Origin: a bacterium
Lineage (GTDB): Bacteria > Cyanobacteriota > Sericytochromatia > S15B-MN24 > UBA4093
Length of the DNA stretch: 64,000 nucleotides
NCBI GenBank assembly: GCA_017744355.1
Contig: JAGIBK010000007.1
Span: forward strand, 62,001-126,000
Reading direction: 5' to 3'
In this document: positions 1 through 7,867 of the stretch, piece by piece
Position numbering within the stretch: position 1 is the first letter of the stretch
How the letters are laid out: every line of letters starts with the position of its first letter
The notes under the pieces: model-generated
Seen by the model: the letters and a program-made list of their open reading frames with translations, nothing else
Told to the model about the DNA's origin: nothing
Databases searched by the model: none
Made by a program: the position numbers and the translations under genes

Positions 1-333
1 GCGCTGGCCGCCTTGCGCCGTGGCGAGCCGGTGGCCTTCTTCCCGGAGGGGACCTTCGTTCGGGCACCGGGCCTGCTGCCGTTTCGGATGGGGGCCTTCA
101 CGGTGGCGGCCGAAGCGGGGGCCCCGGTGGTGCCGATCGCCATCCGGGGCACGCGCCAGATCCTGCGCGCCCACGCGCGCTGGCCCAGGCGCGGGGCCAT
201 CCGCGTGGAGGTCGGAGCACCGATTCGACCGGCGGGCAGTGACTGGGCGGCGGCGCTTTCGTTGCGAGAGGCCGCCTATGCCGCGATCCGCGAGGCGAGC
301 GGCGAGCCCCCCTTGGCAGGGCCGCGCCCGTGA
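1..333 (+). CDS. PlsC-family lysophospholipid acyltransferase, C-terminal part
   Basis: The window opens inside this gene, so only about 110 C-terminal residues are visible in frame 1. The segment FPEGTF near residue 16 is the conserved Pro-Glu-Gly-Thr block of the PlsC/LPLAT family, which binds the acyl-acceptor phosphate, and GAPVVPIAIRG fits the following beta strand of the fold. The usual family role is transfer of an acyl group to lysophosphatidate or a related lysolipid at the inner membrane. The catalytic HX4D box would lie upstream of the window. The stop overlaps the GTG start of the next gene by four bases (GTGA), so the two are probably translationally coupled. Confidence 0.85.
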   Translation, partial: ALAALRRGEPVAFFPEGTFVRAPGLLPFRMGAFTVAAEAGAPVVPIAIRGTRQILRAHARWPRRGAIRVEVGAPIRPAGSDWAAALSLREAAYAAIREASGEPPLAGPRP

Positions 334-1439
334 GGCGCTTCTTGCTATGCTGCGGGGCGCTCCTGCTCTTGCAAGGCTGCCTGCCGAGCCGCGAGGCACT
401 CTGGGTCCTGAAAGACGTCGCTGCGGGTGAGCAGCCGAGCACGCTCAAGGCACGTACCCCGACCCCTACCCGGACGCTGGTGCGCTACGCGATCGCAGGC
501 CGGCGCCACGAGGGGGACCTCTACCTGAGCGACGGGGAGCCGCGGGCCGGGATCGTGCTGGTGCCCGGCGCGGCGCGGGAGGGCAAGGACGATGCGCGTC
601 TGGTGGCCTTCGCCAACACTCTTGCTCGGGCGCGCTTCGCGGTCCTGGTGCCCGAGATTCAAAGCCTGCGCGCGCTCAAGATCCGGCCGGGCAACATCCA
701 GGACGTGACGGACGCCTTCGCCTACCTGGTCTCGTGCCCCGAACTCGCCCCAGGGGGCAAGGCGGGGATCGGGGCCTTCAGCTACGCGGTGGGCCCGGCC
801 TTGCTCGCGGCCCTCTCGCCCGCGATCCGGCACCAGGTCCGCTTCGTGCTCGGGGTCGGGGGTTACTACGACGCGACGCGCGTGGTCACCTACTTCACGA
901 CGGGCTTCTTCCGAGACGAGAAGGGGGCCTGGCGCCACCAGCGCCCCAACCCCTACGGCACCTGGGTCTTCGTCCTGAGTAACGTGGATCTCCTCGCCGA
1001 TCCGGGCGATCGCGAGGCCCTCAGCGCCATGGCCGCGCGCAGGCTCGCCGATCCCACAGCCCCCATTGAGGATTTAGCGCGCCACCTCAAGCCCGAAGGC
1101 CGCGCCCTCTACGACCTGCTCGTCAACGCCGATCCCGAGCGGGTGCCGGGGCTCCTGGCAAGGCTCCCGAAGCCGATCCGCGACGACATGGCCGCCCTCG
1201 ACCTCTCAAAACAGGACCTGTGCGCCCTCGAAGCCCGGGTCAATCTCTTGCACGGCAAGAGTGATGCGGTCATCCCCTACACCGAGAGCCTGGCCCTGGC
1301 TGCTGCCCTGCCCCCGGGCCGCGTGCGCGTCACGGTTGTGGGGGACTTGGGCCACGTAGAGCTCAAGGGCCTGGGCTTGCTGGATGCCTGGCAGCTCTGG
1401 CTCGCCGTGGACGCTTTGCTCGCTGAACGCCAGCCCTGA
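330..1439 (+). CDS. Alpha/beta-hydrolase-like lipoprotein
   Basis: 369 residues from a GTG start that overlaps the preceding stop. The N-terminus has a short hydrophobic stretch ending in LLQGC, a lipobox, so the protein is probably anchored in a membrane and faces the periplasm. The body looks like an alpha/beta hydrolase: GIVLVPGAAREG for the oxyanion strand, GAFSYAVG as a degenerate nucleophile elbow with Ser, and the C-terminal pair HGKSDAVIP (Asp) and LGHVE (His). The substrate is not predictable. The elbow departs from GxSxG, so activity is likely but not certain. Co-translation with the acyltransferase suggests a lipid or envelope role (inference). Confidence 0.7.
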   Translation: MRRFLLCCGALLLLQGCLPSREALWVLKDVAAGEQPSTLKARTPTPTRTLVRYAIAGRRHEGDLYLSDGEPRAGIVLVPGAAREGKDDARLVAFANTLARARFAVLVPEIQSLRALKIRPGNIQDVTDAFAYLVSCPELAPGGKAGIGAFSYAVGPALLAALSPAIRHQVRFVLGVGGYYDATRVVTYFTTGFFRDEKGAWRHQRPNPYGTWVFVLSNVDLLADPGDREALSAMAARRLADPTAPIEDLARHLKPEGRALYDLLVNADPERVPGLLARLPKPIRDDMAALDLSKQDLCALEARVNLLHGKSDAVIPYTESLALAAALPPGRVRVTVVGDLGHVELKGLGLLDAWQLWLAVDALLAERQP

Positions 1440-1484
1440 GGCTGATTTCTTTACCGTTTCTTAGCGAAAGTATTGCCTGGATTT

Positions 1485-1493
1485 TGAGATAAT
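1485..1493 (+). promoter_or_regulatory. Possible extended -10 promoter for the EEP-family lipoprotein
   Basis: TG-A-GATAAT (TG at 1485, -10 hexamer 1488-1493) lies about 40 nt before the start at 1535, in a short AT-richer patch. No good -35 is seen at the usual distance, so this rests on the extended -10 alone. Confidence 0.35.
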
Positions 1494-1534
1494 GGATCCA
1501 GCCCCCGCCTTCGTTCCACAAAGGAGCATGTCGC

Positions 1535-2494
1535 ATGCAACGCAACCGCTTCCTCTGGGCCGCGCTTCTCGCGATGACCCTCTCCGGCTGCGGCCTCGGC
1601 CCGCTCGGACTGATGGGGGACGCAGGCGGCACGGTGACCGCGCAGGGCGCGGATCTCGCCCCTGCGGGCAAGTTCACGCTCGCGACCTACAACGTCGAGA
1701 ACCTCTTCGACGGCTCCAACACCGTCATCAACCCCAAGACCAGCCCGGCCAAGAGCCACGAAAGCAAGCAGTCTCTCGCCAACGCCATGCGCGAGCTGAA
1801 CGCGGACGTGGTGGGCCTGGTCGAGGTGGAGTCCAAGGCGACCCTGCGCAACTTCCGCGACGCCTACCTGGCGGATATGGGCTACAAGCACATCGCCCTG
1901 GTCGAGGGCAACGATCCGCGCGGCATCGACGTGGCGGTCCTCAGCCGCTTCCCGATCACCCACGTCAAGTCCCACAAGAATACCCAGTTCGGCGTGCCCG
2001 GCGCTCCCGCCCCGCAGCAGCTGAGCCGCGACTTGTTGCAGGTGCAGATCACCCCCGGCAAGGGCTATGCCTTCACGGTCTTCATGACCCACCTCAAGGC
2101 CCATGCGGGCGGCGCCCAGGCCGATGCCAAGCGCAAGGCCGAGGCCATGGAGATCCGCCGCATCCTGCGCGACTTCGAGGATCAGAACCCCCGCGCCAAC
2201 TACGCCGTGATGGGCGACTTCAACGACCAGCCCAACACCGAGACCCTCAAGGTCTTCCTCGATGGCCGCGATCGCGACCCCAAGCTCTACGACGCCCTCT
2301 CGGAGCTCGGCGCCTCGGCCTTCACCTATCACCCGATCAAGTACCGCGGGCGCATCGACTACATCCTGCTGTCGCAGGGCATCAAGCAGGAGTACGTCGC
2401 CAACTCGGCCGCCATCTTGGACACCCCCGATGCTCAGAAGGCCTCGGACCACCTGCCCGCCAAGGTCACCATCGACGCCACGCGCGATCGCTAA
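1535..2494 (+). CDS. Endonuclease/exonuclease/phosphatase-family lipoprotein
   Basis: 319 residues; AAGGAG at 1521-1526 sits 8 nt before the ATG. The signal peptide ends in a lipobox, LSGC (Cys at residue 18). The body shows the EEP (DNase I-like) fold: ATYNVENLFD at the start, GLVEVES carrying the metal-binding Glu, GDFNDQP carrying the catalytic Asp/Asn, and ASDHLP with the C-terminal Asp-His pair. Family members hydrolyse phosphodiesters in nucleic acids, phosphoinositides or sphingomyelin. Surface anchoring suggests extracellular nucleic acid or phospholipid as substrate, which is inference. All catalytic residues appear present. Two inverted repeats follow the stop. Confidence 0.85.
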   Translation: MQRNRFLWAALLAMTLSGCGLGPLGLMGDAGGTVTAQGADLAPAGKFTLATYNVENLFDGSNTVINPKTSPAKSHESKQSLANAMRELNADVVGLVEVESKATLRNFRDAYLADMGYKHIALVEGNDPRGIDVAVLSRFPITHVKSHKNTQFGVPGAPAPQQLSRDLLQVQITPGKGYAFTVFMTHLKAHAGGAQADAKRKAEAMEIRRILRDFEDQNPRANYAVMGDFNDQPNTETLKVFLDGRDRDPKLYDALSELGASAFTYHPIKYRGRIDYILLSQGIKQEYVANSAAILDTPDAQKASDHLPAKVTIDATRDR

Positions 2495-2508
2495 CACGAA
2501 CAACGCGC

Positions 2509-2572
2509 AAGGGCCGCTCCAGAAGGGGTGGCCCTTGACGCATGAGGCCCGGAGTCAGCGACTCCGGGCCTC
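2509..2572. terminator. Two adjacent hairpins between convergent genes
   Basis: The first hairpin pairs AAGGGCC (2509-2515) with GGCCCTT (2530-2536), with extra inner pairs. The second is a perfect 12-bp stem, 2544-2555 with 2561-2572, and a CAGCG loop. Neither has a T-tract. They lie between the + strand gene ending at 2494 and the - strand gene ending at 2594, so a two-way terminator role is likely. Confidence 0.55.
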
Positions 2573-2593
2573 GCGCTTCAAGGGGCGGTGCCC

Positions 2594-3061
2594 TTAGTAG
2601 CTCATCCCCGTTCCGCTCGGCATGCCTGCTTGCTGGCCATGCTCGCGCTTACCCATCTCAGGCTTCTTGCCGTGCTCTTTGTCTTTGCCCTCGTGCTTCT
2701 TGTCCTTGTCCTTGCCCTCGTGCATCTTGTCCTTATCGCCGTGCATCTTGGCTTTGTCCTTCTCGCCCATCTCAGCCTTGGCGTGCTGCTGGGCGGGGGG
2801 GCACGGCTGAGGGCAGGGTGGCTGAGCGTGCTCCTTTTTCTCTTCTTTCTTCTCTTCTCGTTTCTCTTCTTTTTTGGCCTTGTCCTTCGCTTTATCCCGC
2901 TCGCCGCTCATGGTGGCTTGCTGAGCGCTCGCGCTCTGGTTGTGAAGGGCAGTACCCGCGTTCCAGGGAGCCATGGTCGGGCTGCTCGTCGAGCAGCCTG
3001 CGAGCAACGTCAGCGTCATCACCCCTGCGCTCCAGATCTGCACGCTGAAAAGCTTGGGCAT
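2594..3061 (-). CDS. Lys/Glu/His-rich low-complexity lipoprotein
   Basis: 155 residues from the ATG at 3061, with GGAGG 7 nt upstream. The signal peptide ends in LLAGC, a lipobox. After about residue 50 the protein is nearly all charged: runs of Lys and Glu, a Cys-Pro patch (CPQPCPP), then degenerate repeats of the form KDKMHEGKDKDKKHEGKDK, and a Met/Gly tail. There is no recognisable domain. The composition suggests a disordered, cationic or metal-binding surface tail. I do not recognise a function. The extreme composition is shared with no neighbour. Confidence 0.7.
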   Translation of the reverse strand: MPKLFSVQIWSAGVMTLTLLAGCSTSSPTMAPWNAGTALHNQSASAQQATMSGERDKAKDKAKKEEKREEKKEEKKEHAQPPCPQPCPPAQQHAKAEMGEKDKAKMHGDKDKMHEGKDKDKKHEGKDKEHGKKPEMGKREHGQQAGMPSGTGMSY

Positions 3062-3149
3062 GAGAAGACCTCCAAAGATAAAAGGGGGAGCTGGGCGGCA
3101 TCCGAGGGCGGTCTCGGAGGATCGCTCGCCATCGGTGCCCACGCAGGGG

Positions 3150-3178
3150 AGTATGCACATCTCATCCGAGCGGGACAA
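3150..3178 (-). promoter_or_regulatory. Promoter for the Lys-rich lipoprotein
   Basis: On the minus strand TTGTCC (plus 3173-3178) and CATACT (plus 3150-3155) are separated by 17 bp, which matches sigma-70 spacing. The leader to the ATG at 3061 would be about 80 nt. Confidence 0.5.
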
Positions 3179-3245
3179 CGCCCCACGGAGAGTTCTGACG
3201 ACCTCCATGGCGCTCGCTGAGGGGCATGGAGCGATTCTGAACGGG

Positions 3246-3290
3246 CAGCAATAGGCCACGCCTGCGAGGGGCAGGCGTGGCCTATTGCTG
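3246..3290. terminator. 20-bp perfect hairpin downstream of cydB
   Basis: 3246-3265 pairs perfectly with 3271-3290 around a GAGGG loop. It follows the cydB stop (3322) in the leftward direction and precedes the Lys-rich lipoprotein gene. There is no T-tract; strength rests on the long GC-rich stem. Confidence 0.6.
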
Positions 3291-3321
3291 GCAACCTTGG
3301 TCGGCGCTTGATGTCCCGGCG

Positions 3322-4362
3322 CTAGTAGTGCCCCTCTTCGGGGGAGACCTTGCCCCGGAAGAGGCGGTAGATGAAGACGAAGTAGATCGCGGCGAGCACC
3401 ATCCCGATGCTCCACCACACGAGGCCCACGGTCATGCCGTAAAGCGAGGTGGCGGCGTTGTGGATGGTGAGGTCATGGGCGGGGTTGACCGCGGGCAGCA
3501 CCCGAGGGTAGAGGGCAAAGGCGCTGCTCACCATCATCCCGGCCATGTAGGCCCCTGATGCGATCAGCGCCCCCCGCTCGTGGTGCCTCAACAGACAGAC
3601 GAGTACCCCGACGAGCCCCCCGATGGCGATCAAGGGAAAGATCGCCCCCCACGGCGCGCGCCCGAAGTTCGCCCACATGACGGGCCGCAGCCAGAAGGTC
3701 GAAACCGTGACCGGGATGGTGAGGGCGACGGTCGCCGCCCAGCCGGCCAGGGCCATTCGCCGGGCGCGCGCGTTGAGCGCCCCTTCGGTCTTGAGCACCA
3801 GGTAGTTGGCCCCGTGGGTGACCAGGACCGCAAGGGCCAAAAGCCCCACCAGCACGGTGTACCAGTCCAAGATGCCCGGGTTGGGGTTGGTGGGATCGAA
3901 GTTGGTCCAGAGGGCCTCGAAGAAGAAGCCGCTCGCGTCGAGGGGCACCCCGCGGATCACGTTGCCGGCCGCCGCCCCGAAGAAGATCGCAAGCAGCGCG
4001 CTCGAGACGAAGAAGCCCGCGTCCCAGAAGGTCGCCCACATGGGGTGCTTGAGGTGCGATCGCAGCTCGATCGAGACCCCGCGCATCATCAAGAGCCACA
4101 GCACGATCATCAAAGGCAGGTAGAAGCCGCTGAAGCTCGAGGCGTAAAGGACGGGGAAGGCGAAGAACAGGGTGCCGCCCGCCGCGATGAGCCAGACCTC
4201 GTTGCCGTCCCAGACCGGTCCGATGGCCTTGAGGACCATGCGACGCTCGGCGTCGGTCTTGGCGACGAAGACGTGGACGGCCCCCGCCCCCAGGTCGAAG
4301 CCGTCCAGGAGCACGTACATGACGAGCATGAAGAGGACCAGGACGAACCAGAGCGTGGTCAT
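3322..4362 (-). CDS. cydB: Cytochrome bd ubiquinol oxidase subunit II
   Basis: 346 residues. Subunit II of the bd-type terminal oxidase, an inner-membrane protein that pairs with CydA to reduce O2 to water with quinol electrons. The start is typical: WFVLVLFMLVMYVLLDGFDLG, with the conserved DGFDLG, followed by IGPVWDGNEVWL, also diagnostic. About eight to nine membrane segments are visible. AAAGGAG lies 4 nt before the ATG. It follows cydA by 10 bp and is co-transcribed. No cydX-like or cydCD gene is in the window. Length matches the family (330-380). Confidence 0.97.
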   Translation of the reverse strand: MTTLWFVLVLFMLVMYVLLDGFDLGAGAVHVFVAKTDAERRMVLKAIGPVWDGNEVWLIAAGGTLFFAFPVLYASSFSGFYLPLMIVLWLLMMRGVSIELRSHLKHPMWATFWDAGFFVSSALLAIFFGAAAGNVIRGVPLDASGFFFEALWTNFDPTNPNPGILDWYTVLVGLLALAVLVTHGANYLVLKTEGALNARARRMALAGWAATVALTIPVTVSTFWLRPVMWANFGRAPWGAIFPLIAIGGLVGVLVCLLRHHERGALIASGAYMAGMMVSSAFALYPRVLPAVNPAHDLTIHNAATSLYGMTVGLVWWSIGMVLAAIYFVFIYRLFRGKVSPEEGHY

Positions 4363-4372
4363 GGCGCTCCTT

Positions 4373-5731
4373 TCAGCCGCTCACGCCGAGCGCCGCCTCG
4401 GGGCCGCTGGGCCCGACCTCGGGACCGTGGGCGATCTCGCGCAGCACCAAGAGCACGAAGAGCATGCCGAACACGGCGTACATGCCGGCGAAGCCCAGGA
4501 GGGTGAACCAGATGTTGCCGCTCGAGACGGTGGGCGAGGCCCCGTCCACCGTCCGAAGCAGGCCGTAGACGAGCCAGGGCTGTCGGCCCAGCTCGGCGGT
4601 CATCCAGCCGGCGGAGTTCGCGATGTAGGGGAAGGGGACCATCAGCATGAGGCACCACAGCAGCCAGCGGGCCTGGTACAGCCGGCGCCGCCAGAGCATC
4701 AAGACGGAGAGCCCCATCACGGCGATCATGATCGTGCCCAGCCCCACCATGATGTGGTAGCTGTAGTACAAGAGCGGGACCGAGCTGGGCCATTCGTCGC
4801 GGGGAAAGGCGTCCAGGCCCTTGATCTCGGCGCTCCAGCTGCGGTAGGTGAGGAAGCTCAGGGCCCTGGGGACGACGAAGGGGTTGTCCAGCTTGAGGGC
4901 CTGCATGTCGGGCTGGCCGAGGATCGCGATGCCCGCCCCCTGCTCGGTCTGGAACAGCCCCTCCATGGCGGCGAGCTTGATGGGTTGCCTATGCGTCACC
5001 TGCACGCCCGACCAGTCCCCGCTCGGGTAGAGCTGGAAGAGAGAGGCGATGAGCCCTGTGAGCACGCCGACCTTCACGAAGCGGCGGCCGTACTCCTCGT
5101 GCTGGTGCGAGAGCAGGTAGAAGGCCCCCACCCCGCTCATGACGCAGGCGGCGGTCAACACCGCGCCCCCGATGGCGTGCATGTACTGGGCGAGGATCCA
5201 GGGGTTCAGGAGCACGGCCCAGTAATCCACCAGCTCGACCGTGCCGTCCGGGGTCATCTTGTAGCCGACCGGGTGCTGCATCCAGGCGTTGGTCGCGATG
5301 ATAAAGTAGCCCGAGGCCCAGGTCCCCAGCCAGACCATGAAGGCAGAGAACCAGTGGAGCCGTTGCCCGAAGCGGCGCTCGCCGAACAGGAAGAGGCCCA
5401 AGAAGGCCGACTCGAGGAAGAAGGCGAAGGCCCCCTCCATCGCGAGGGTCTGGGCGATGATCCCGCCGGCGAAGACCGAGAACTTGGCCCAGTTGGTGCC
5501 GAACTGGAACTCCATCGGGATGCCGGTGACGACCCCCATGACGAAGTTGATGGCGAAGATCTTGGCCCAGAACCGGGCGCTGCGGTTCCAGCGATCGTCC
5601 TGGGTGCGCAAGTAGAGGCTCTTGAGGATCAAGATCAGCAGGGCCAGGCCCATGGTGAGCTGCGGGTAGAGGTAGTGGTACAGGATGGTGAAGCCGAATT
5701 GCCATCGGGCCACGAGCGTCGGGTCGTCCAT
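4373..5731 (-). CDS. cydA: Cytochrome bd ubiquinol oxidase subunit I, short Q-loop type
   Basis: 452 residues from the ATG at 5731, chosen because GGAGGAGG stands about 7 nt before it; an in-frame ATG at 5755 has no such site. Subunit I carries the hemes and the quinol site. His19 (in ILYHYLYPQ) aligns with the high-spin heme ligand His19 of the E. coli protein, and GRQPW is the family signature. The length and the absence of the long hydrophilic insert point to the short Q-loop class (CIO/Bacillus-like). It is first in the cydAB unit and would support microaerobic respiration. Confidence 0.95.
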   Translation of the reverse strand: MDDPTLVARWQFGFTILYHYLYPQLTMGLALLILILKSLYLRTQDDRWNRSARFWAKIFAINFVMGVVTGIPMEFQFGTNWAKFSVFAGGIIAQTLAMEGAFAFFLESAFLGLFLFGERRFGQRLHWFSAFMVWLGTWASGYFIIATNAWMQHPVGYKMTPDGTVELVDYWAVLLNPWILAQYMHAIGGAVLTAACVMSGVGAFYLLSHQHEEYGRRFVKVGVLTGLIASLFQLYPSGDWSGVQVTHRQPIKLAAMEGLFQTEQGAGIAILGQPDMQALKLDNPFVVPRALSFLTYRSWSAEIKGLDAFPRDEWPSSVPLLYYSYHIMVGLGTIMIAVMGLSVLMLWRRRLYQARWLLWCLMLMVPFPYIANSAGWMTAELGRQPWLVYGLLRTVDGASPTVSSGNIWFTLLGFAGMYAVFGMLFVLLVLREIAHGPEVGPSGPEAALGVSG

Positions 5732-5815
5732 GGGCGATCCTCCTCCCTCCACCATAGGGGGCTGGTGGAGCGATCGCTTGCTTGTTTGCTCGAATCTTCT
5801 TGGGTCTTTTGCCCT

Positions 5816-6169
5816 TCACTCTCGCACGGCGGGTTCGTGGGCTTCCCCCAGCCTGATCTCGCGCTCCAGAAAGTAGTTGAGGGCGGTTCGGAGGGTGGCG
5901 AGGGCCGCCAGCTGCCCGATGTCGTTCCATGTGGGGGCCGCGGCCGTGCGAAGGATGTCCGCGCCGAGCAGGAATTCGAGGCCCAGCGCGAGCCAGCGCC
6001 CGAAATCCAGGCGGATTTGCTCGGGGGTGGGGCGGGTGGCGTGCGGCACGAGTAGGCGCGCGAGTCCGAGCCCGATCGCTTTGAGCGCCGCCAGCGAGAT
6101 GATGAGGGCGGCGAACAGCTCGATGCCGACGGCGAGGCGATCGGTCCAGAGTTGGAAGAGGTTCTGCAT
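5816..6169 (-). CDS. DUF1622-type small membrane protein
   Basis: 117 residues from the ATG at 6169, which has GGAGG 5 nt upstream. Two or three membrane segments are visible. The block DFGRWLALGLEFLLGADIL followed by RTALNYFLERE is the signature I associate with the DUF1622 family of small integral membrane proteins, whose function is unknown. It is upstream of cydA in the same direction, with an 84-bp gap holding a GCGATCGC site and no clear promoter, so co-transcription is possible. Confidence 0.75.
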   Translation of the reverse strand: MQNLFQLWTDRLAVGIELFAALIISLAALKAIGLGLARLLVPHATRPTPEQIRLDFGRWLALGLEFLLGADILRTAAAPTWNDIGQLAALATLRTALNYFLEREIRLGEAHEPAVRE

Positions 6170-6269
6170 CCCGGCCTCCTGCATTCTCGACCCCAGTGAA
6201 GCAAAGCACCGGCTGAAAGCAAATGGCCAAGCTTATTTTCGAGGGATGGCGGATCGGTAGTTCCCCCCC

Positions 6270-6298
6270 TCGACGCTCGGATGCTTGGGGCGTATCAT
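6270..6298 (+). promoter_or_regulatory. Leaderless-type promoter for the Cys-rich secreted protein
   Basis: TCGACG (6270-6275), a 17-bp spacer and TATCAT (6293-6298) end 6 nt before the ATG at 6305. Transcription would begin at or next to the start codon, and no Shine-Dalgarno is present. Confidence 0.5.
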
Positions 6299-6304
6299 GG
6301 CAGC

Positions 6305-6706
6305 ATGACGACTCGGTTCGTGCGGATCATGATGGTGCTCGTCGTGCTGCTCCTGATGGGGGCGGCGCGCTTGCCGAGCCCATGTGTGGGGGATGGCGAG
6401 GGCCATCCCTGCACCATCGAGTCCTGCGTCTGCGACGCCAGCTGCTCGTGCAAGTTCGCCTGCGAGGCCGCTGCCGAGCCTAGGGGCCACGCCACGTGCC
6501 ACATGGGGGCAGCCATGCCCGCCGAGCACGACGCGGACGTGGCCCACTCCACCATGCCCAAGCTGCCGCCGCCCACCCTGCTGTCGGCCGGCGTGGCCTT
6601 CAGGCCCCTGCTGCCCGAGGCGCACCGCCCGCTCTCGGACGTGCGGGCTGACTATCTTCCTCCCTTCCTTTCGATCGCTTCGCCCCCTCCGCGGATCACG
6701 GGCTGA
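6305..6706 (+). CDS. Small Cys/His/Met-rich exported protein
   Basis: 133 residues. The ATG at 6305 is preferred over 6281 because it puts the signal segment (residues 7-22) at the very N-terminus and lies just after a -10 box. The mature part has six Cys within about 25 residues (CTIESCVCDASCSCKFAC) and then a His/Met patch (GHATCHMGAAMPAEHD), a composition seen in proteins that bind copper or other soft metals. The tail is Pro-rich. I do not recognise the family. It precedes the barrel-like and propeller genes in the same direction, suggesting a joint function at the envelope (inference). Confidence 0.6.
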   Translation: MTTRFVRIMMVLVVLLLMGAARLPSPCVGDGEGHPCTIESCVCDASCSCKFACEAAAEPRGHATCHMGAAMPAEHDADVAHSTMPKLPPPTLLSAGVAFRPLLPEAHRPLSDVRADYLPPFLSIASPPPRITG

Positions 6707-6830
6707 TTCCCTTCGCCCATCGGAGCTTGCGACCCCCCTCGTTTTGGCCGCTGACGGCGCTTTGAGCGCCTGCGACCGTAACGGGCGTTTGGTCGATGCT
6801 CCAACGTGATTCTGAAAGGAGAGAGTGGCC

Positions 6831-7817
6831 ATGGCCATTCGTTCCCCCTTCGCCCTGGCTGCGATCGCAGCGACGGCGATCCTCGGGGTGCAGCCCGCTG
6901 CCTTGGCGTGCGGCACCTGCGGTTGCGGCCTGCCCGGCAGCAACGCCGAAGTGACGAGCTTCGCGAACGGCGTGACCCTGTTCGACACCGGCAACGCGGG
7001 CAAGTTCCTGATCCAGACGACCTTGAGCTTCCGGGACATCACCGGCAACTTCAACGATCGTGGGGTCTGGTCCGAGAAGCCGGTCGGCAGCAGCCTGACC
7101 ACGGTGCAAGGCAACCTGGGCATCACCTACTACCCCACCGACAGCTGGACCCTCGGCGTGCAGCTGCCCCTGGCCTCGAGCCGCCTCTACGGCGCGCAGT
7201 GGGGCCCCTACGGCTCGGTCTCCTCGGCCTTCTTCGACGACGAAGACAACCCGATCGGAGAGCGAACCGGCGGCGGGCTCGGCGACGTCTCGCTGCAGGG
7301 ATCCTACTTGGCCTTCGCGGGCGACGATTTCTTGCCGTCGCTCGCGCTCTGGGCCGGGGCGATCCTGCCCACGGGCAACGCCGCAGGCGACCCGGCGGCT
7401 TTTACCGGCAGCGGGGTGGCGAGTGGTCAGCTCGGGCTGAGCGCCCTCAAGGCGTACGGCCCGCTCGAACTCTCGGCCAGCGTCGGCTACCAGCGTCCCC
7501 TCACCACGCCGAGCGTCGTCTCGTCGGCCTTCTACGTGGGGAACTCGGGCCTCGGTCAGCTGCAGGCCAACCTGGATCTGCCCGCCGGCCTCCGGCTCGG
7601 GCTCGGAGTCTCGGCGTTTCGGGGCTTCATTTCGGGGGAGAACGTCGCTCCCTCCGCGGAATCACTGGGAAAACTCAAGGTCACTCCTAGCGTCGAATGG
7701 CGATTCTTGCCCAACCAGGGCCTGAGGGTCGCCTATGGTGCCGATCCGAGCCTCGGCCCGTGGCTCAACGCCATGACGGATCGCACCTTCTACGCCAGCT
7801 ACTTCTGTTTCCTTTGA
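6831..7817 (+). CDS. Secreted, probably outer-membrane protein with CGTCGCG motif
   Basis: 328 residues from the ATG at 6831, with AAAGGAGAG about 8 nt before it; the in-frame GTG at 6825 is too close to that site. A signal peptide ends at ALA, and the mature protein begins with CGTCGCG. The rest is rich in alternating Gly/aromatic strands with conserved turns and ends in Phe-x-Phe-Leu, as expected for a beta-barrel. It resembles transporter-type barrel proteins found with copper or iron clusters, but I cannot assign a substrate. Its neighbours are a Cys-rich exported protein and a His-rich beta-propeller. Confidence 0.6.
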   Translation: MAIRSPFALAAIAATAILGVQPAALACGTCGCGLPGSNAEVTSFANGVTLFDTGNAGKFLIQTTLSFRDITGNFNDRGVWSEKPVGSSLTTVQGNLGITYYPTDSWTLGVQLPLASSRLYGAQWGPYGSVSSAFFDDEDNPIGERTGGGLGDVSLQGSYLAFAGDDFLPSLALWAGAILPTGNAAGDPAAFTGSGVASGQLGLSALKAYGPLELSASVGYQRPLTTPSVVSSAFYVGNSGLGQLQANLDLPAGLRLGLGVSAFRGFISGENVAPSAESLGKLKVTPSVEWRFLPNQGLRVAYGADPSLGPWLNAMTDRTFYASYFCFL

Positions 7818-7867
7818 GTCGCGGCGCACGACACGCCGCGGCCTCCCATTCGAAAGGTAGAATCCGC

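Noticed and set aside
3580..4506. 308-codon + strand frame opposite cydB
   Set aside because: Shadow frame; Arg/Pro/Asp-rich, no initiation signal, and cydB is unambiguous.
4172..6055. 627-codon open frame on the + strand opposite cydAB
   Set aside because: It is an antisense shadow of two certain genes in GC-rich DNA; no ribosome site, no domain, biased Asp/Gly/His composition typical of reverse-frame reading.
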